Origin: Salinisphaera sp. UBA1666
Lineage (GTDB): Bacteria; Pseudomonadota; Gammaproteobacteria; Nevskiales; Salinisphaeraceae
Reading direction: 5' to 3'
DNA: 7,714 nt
NCBI GenBank assembly: GCA_002320455.1
Contig: DCKU01000051.1
Coordinates: 4,198 to 11,911, forward strand
Shown here: piece after piece, positions 7,114 through 7,714 of the stretch
How positions within the stretch are numbered: position 1 is the first letter of the stretch
Layout: each line of letters opens with the position of its first letter
Translations under genes and position numbers: made by a program
The notes under the pieces: model-generated
Database searches by the model: none
What the model was told of the DNA's origin: nothing
Seen by the model: the letters and a program-made list of their open reading frames with translations, nothing else

Positions 7114-7638
7114 ATGCTGTACCGCCTAGATGATATCGCGCCCGAAATCGCAGCACCCGATGATTATTTCGTAGCCGACTCGGCGCAGGTGATGGGCCGG
7201 GTGCGGCTGGGCCGCGGCGCCAGCATCTGGTTCAACGCGGTCATCCGCGGCGATCAAGAGCTGATCGATATCGGCGAGGGCAGCAATATTCAGGAGAGTG
7301 CGGTGCTGCACACCGACCCGGGATACCCGCTGACCGTGGGCCGCGGGGTGACCGTCGGCCACCAGGCCATGTTGCATGGGGCCACCATCGGCGACAACAC
7401 CCTGATTGGCATCCAGGCCGTGGTATTGAACGGCGCGACGATCGGCAAGAACTGTCTGATCGGTGCCGGCGCGCTGATTCCCGAAGGCAAGACTGTGCCT
7501 GACAACTCGCTAGTCATCGGCGCCCCCGGACGCGTCAAGCGCGCGCTCAGCGACGAGGAAATCGCCGGTCTGCAGCGCTCGGCGGAGCACTATGTGGCCA
7601 ACGGGCGGCGCTTCGCGGCCGGATTGGTTGCGCTATAG
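7114..7638 (+). CDS. Gamma-class carbonic anhydrase family protein (YrdA-like)
   Basis: This is a 174-residue left-handed parallel beta-helix protein of the gamma carbonic anhydrase / YrdA / PaaY group. Proven members interconvert CO2 and bicarbonate as trimers with the metal held between subunits, and the residues here fit that. Hexapeptide-like repeats run through residues about 20-125. The predicted metal ligands are His66, His83 and His88, with the 5-residue spacing of the last two matching His117/His122 of Methanosarcina Cam. Arg45, Asp47 and Gln60 correspond to Cam Arg59, Asp61 and Gln75. Gln48 stands where Cam has the catalytic Glu62, and the acidic loop is absent, as in the shorter Cam-H-like and YrdA forms. 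Activity therefore cannot be assumed. The C-terminal helix (SDEEIAGLQRSAEHYV, 146-161) matches YrdA. E. coli YrdA is 184 residues, so length is normal. The gene starts 10 nt after tsaB with a strong Shine-Dalgarno and probably shares its transcript. Confidence 0.9.
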   Translation: MLYRLDDIAPEIAAPDDYFVADSAQVMGRVRLGRGASIWFNAVIRGDQELIDIGEGSNIQESAVLHTDPGYPLTVGRGVTVGHQAMLHGATIGDNTLIGIQAVVLNGATIGKNCLIGAGALIPEGKTVPDNSLVIGAPGRVKRALSDEEIAGLQRSAEHYVANGRRFAAGLVAL

Positions 7639-7645
7639 GGCGTGT

Positions 7646-7662
7646 CGTCATGAGATATGACG
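7646..7662. repeat. Short inverted repeat after the last complete gene
   Basis: CGTCAT (7646-7651) and ATGACG (7657-7662) are perfect 6-base arms around a 5-base centre, GAGAT. It begins 7 bases past the last complete stop codon and covers the ATG at 7650. It could be a regulator-binding dyad or the start of a structured 3' end, but a dyad this short can arise by chance. Confidence 0.45.
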
Positions 7663-7714
7663 TCGCATTGCCCGCGCCGGGCGTGTCAGGCAAGGCGCGG
7701 GCCGCCGAGCGTGG
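7650..7714 (+). CDS. Possible start of a further gene, running off the window
   Basis: An ATG at 7650 opens a frame with no stop up to the window end (21 full codons, beginning MRYDVALPAPG). AGGG at 7637-7640, overlapping the preceding stop, lies 9 bases before it and could serve as a ribosome binding site. I do not recognise the product. The short length, the two inverted repeats lying inside it, and open frames on the other strand make this a weak call. Confidence 0.2.
   Translation, partial: MRYDVALPAPGVSGKARAAER
7670..7702. repeat. GC-only 9-bp stem-loop, possible terminator without a T tract
   Basis: GCCCGCGCC (7670-7678) pairs perfectly with GGCGCGGGC (7694-7702) across a 15-base loop. 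It lies 31 bases past the stop of the last complete gene, where a transcript end would be expected. No run of T follows in the visible 12 bases, so it is not a standard intrinsic terminator. A Rho-assisted end, an RNA-stabilising hairpin or simple GC-rich coincidence all remain possible. Confidence 0.5.

Overview
The window is a GC-rich (by eye a little over 60% GC), densely coding chromosomal segment from a proteobacterium, almost certainly a gammaproteobacterium. Three things point there: a class A PBP1b with a UB2H-type segment, a TPR lipoprotein of the LpoP type directly behind it, and the yoaA-tsaB gene pair. Genus is uncertain. Every gene lies on the + strand and all are chromosomal housekeeping genes. 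I see no mobile element, CRISPR array, rRNA or tRNA gene, and no sign of recent transfer.

Layout. Bases 1-1405 hold the distal end of a phosphate-transport (pst-pho) operon: pstB, cut by the window start within its Walker A region, then phoU 19 nt later. A 69-nt gap leads to mrcB (PBP1b, TTG start, 1475-3922). A short 12-nt gap with a good Shine-Dalgarno leads to lpoP (3935-4531), which overlaps yoaA (4528-6456) by ATGA. yoaA overlaps tsaB (6453-7103) by GTGA, and a gamma-class carbonic-anhydrase-like gene (7114-7638) follows 10 nt later. The last 76 nt hold two inverted repeats and possibly the start of another gene that leaves the window.

How the genes work together. PstB and PhoU belong to high-affinity phosphate uptake and its signalling to PhoR/PhoB. 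PBP1b polymerises and cross-links peptidoglycan in the inner membrane, and the lipoprotein is its likely outer-membrane activator, so mrcB-lpoP is a functional pair. YoaA is an iron-sulfur XPD/DinG-family DNA helicase, TsaB is a scaffold for the tRNA t6A modification enzyme, and the last protein is a left-handed beta-helix metalloprotein. The tight spacing from mrcB to the carbonic-anhydrase gene suggests one transcript joining cell-wall synthesis, DNA repair, tRNA modification and possibly CO2/bicarbonate chemistry.

I did not find an undescribed system. The points most worth a second look are the His-to-Asn change in the PBP1b glycosyltransferase motif, the stop-start coupling of lpoP to yoaA, the TTG start of mrcB, and the structured tail after 7638.
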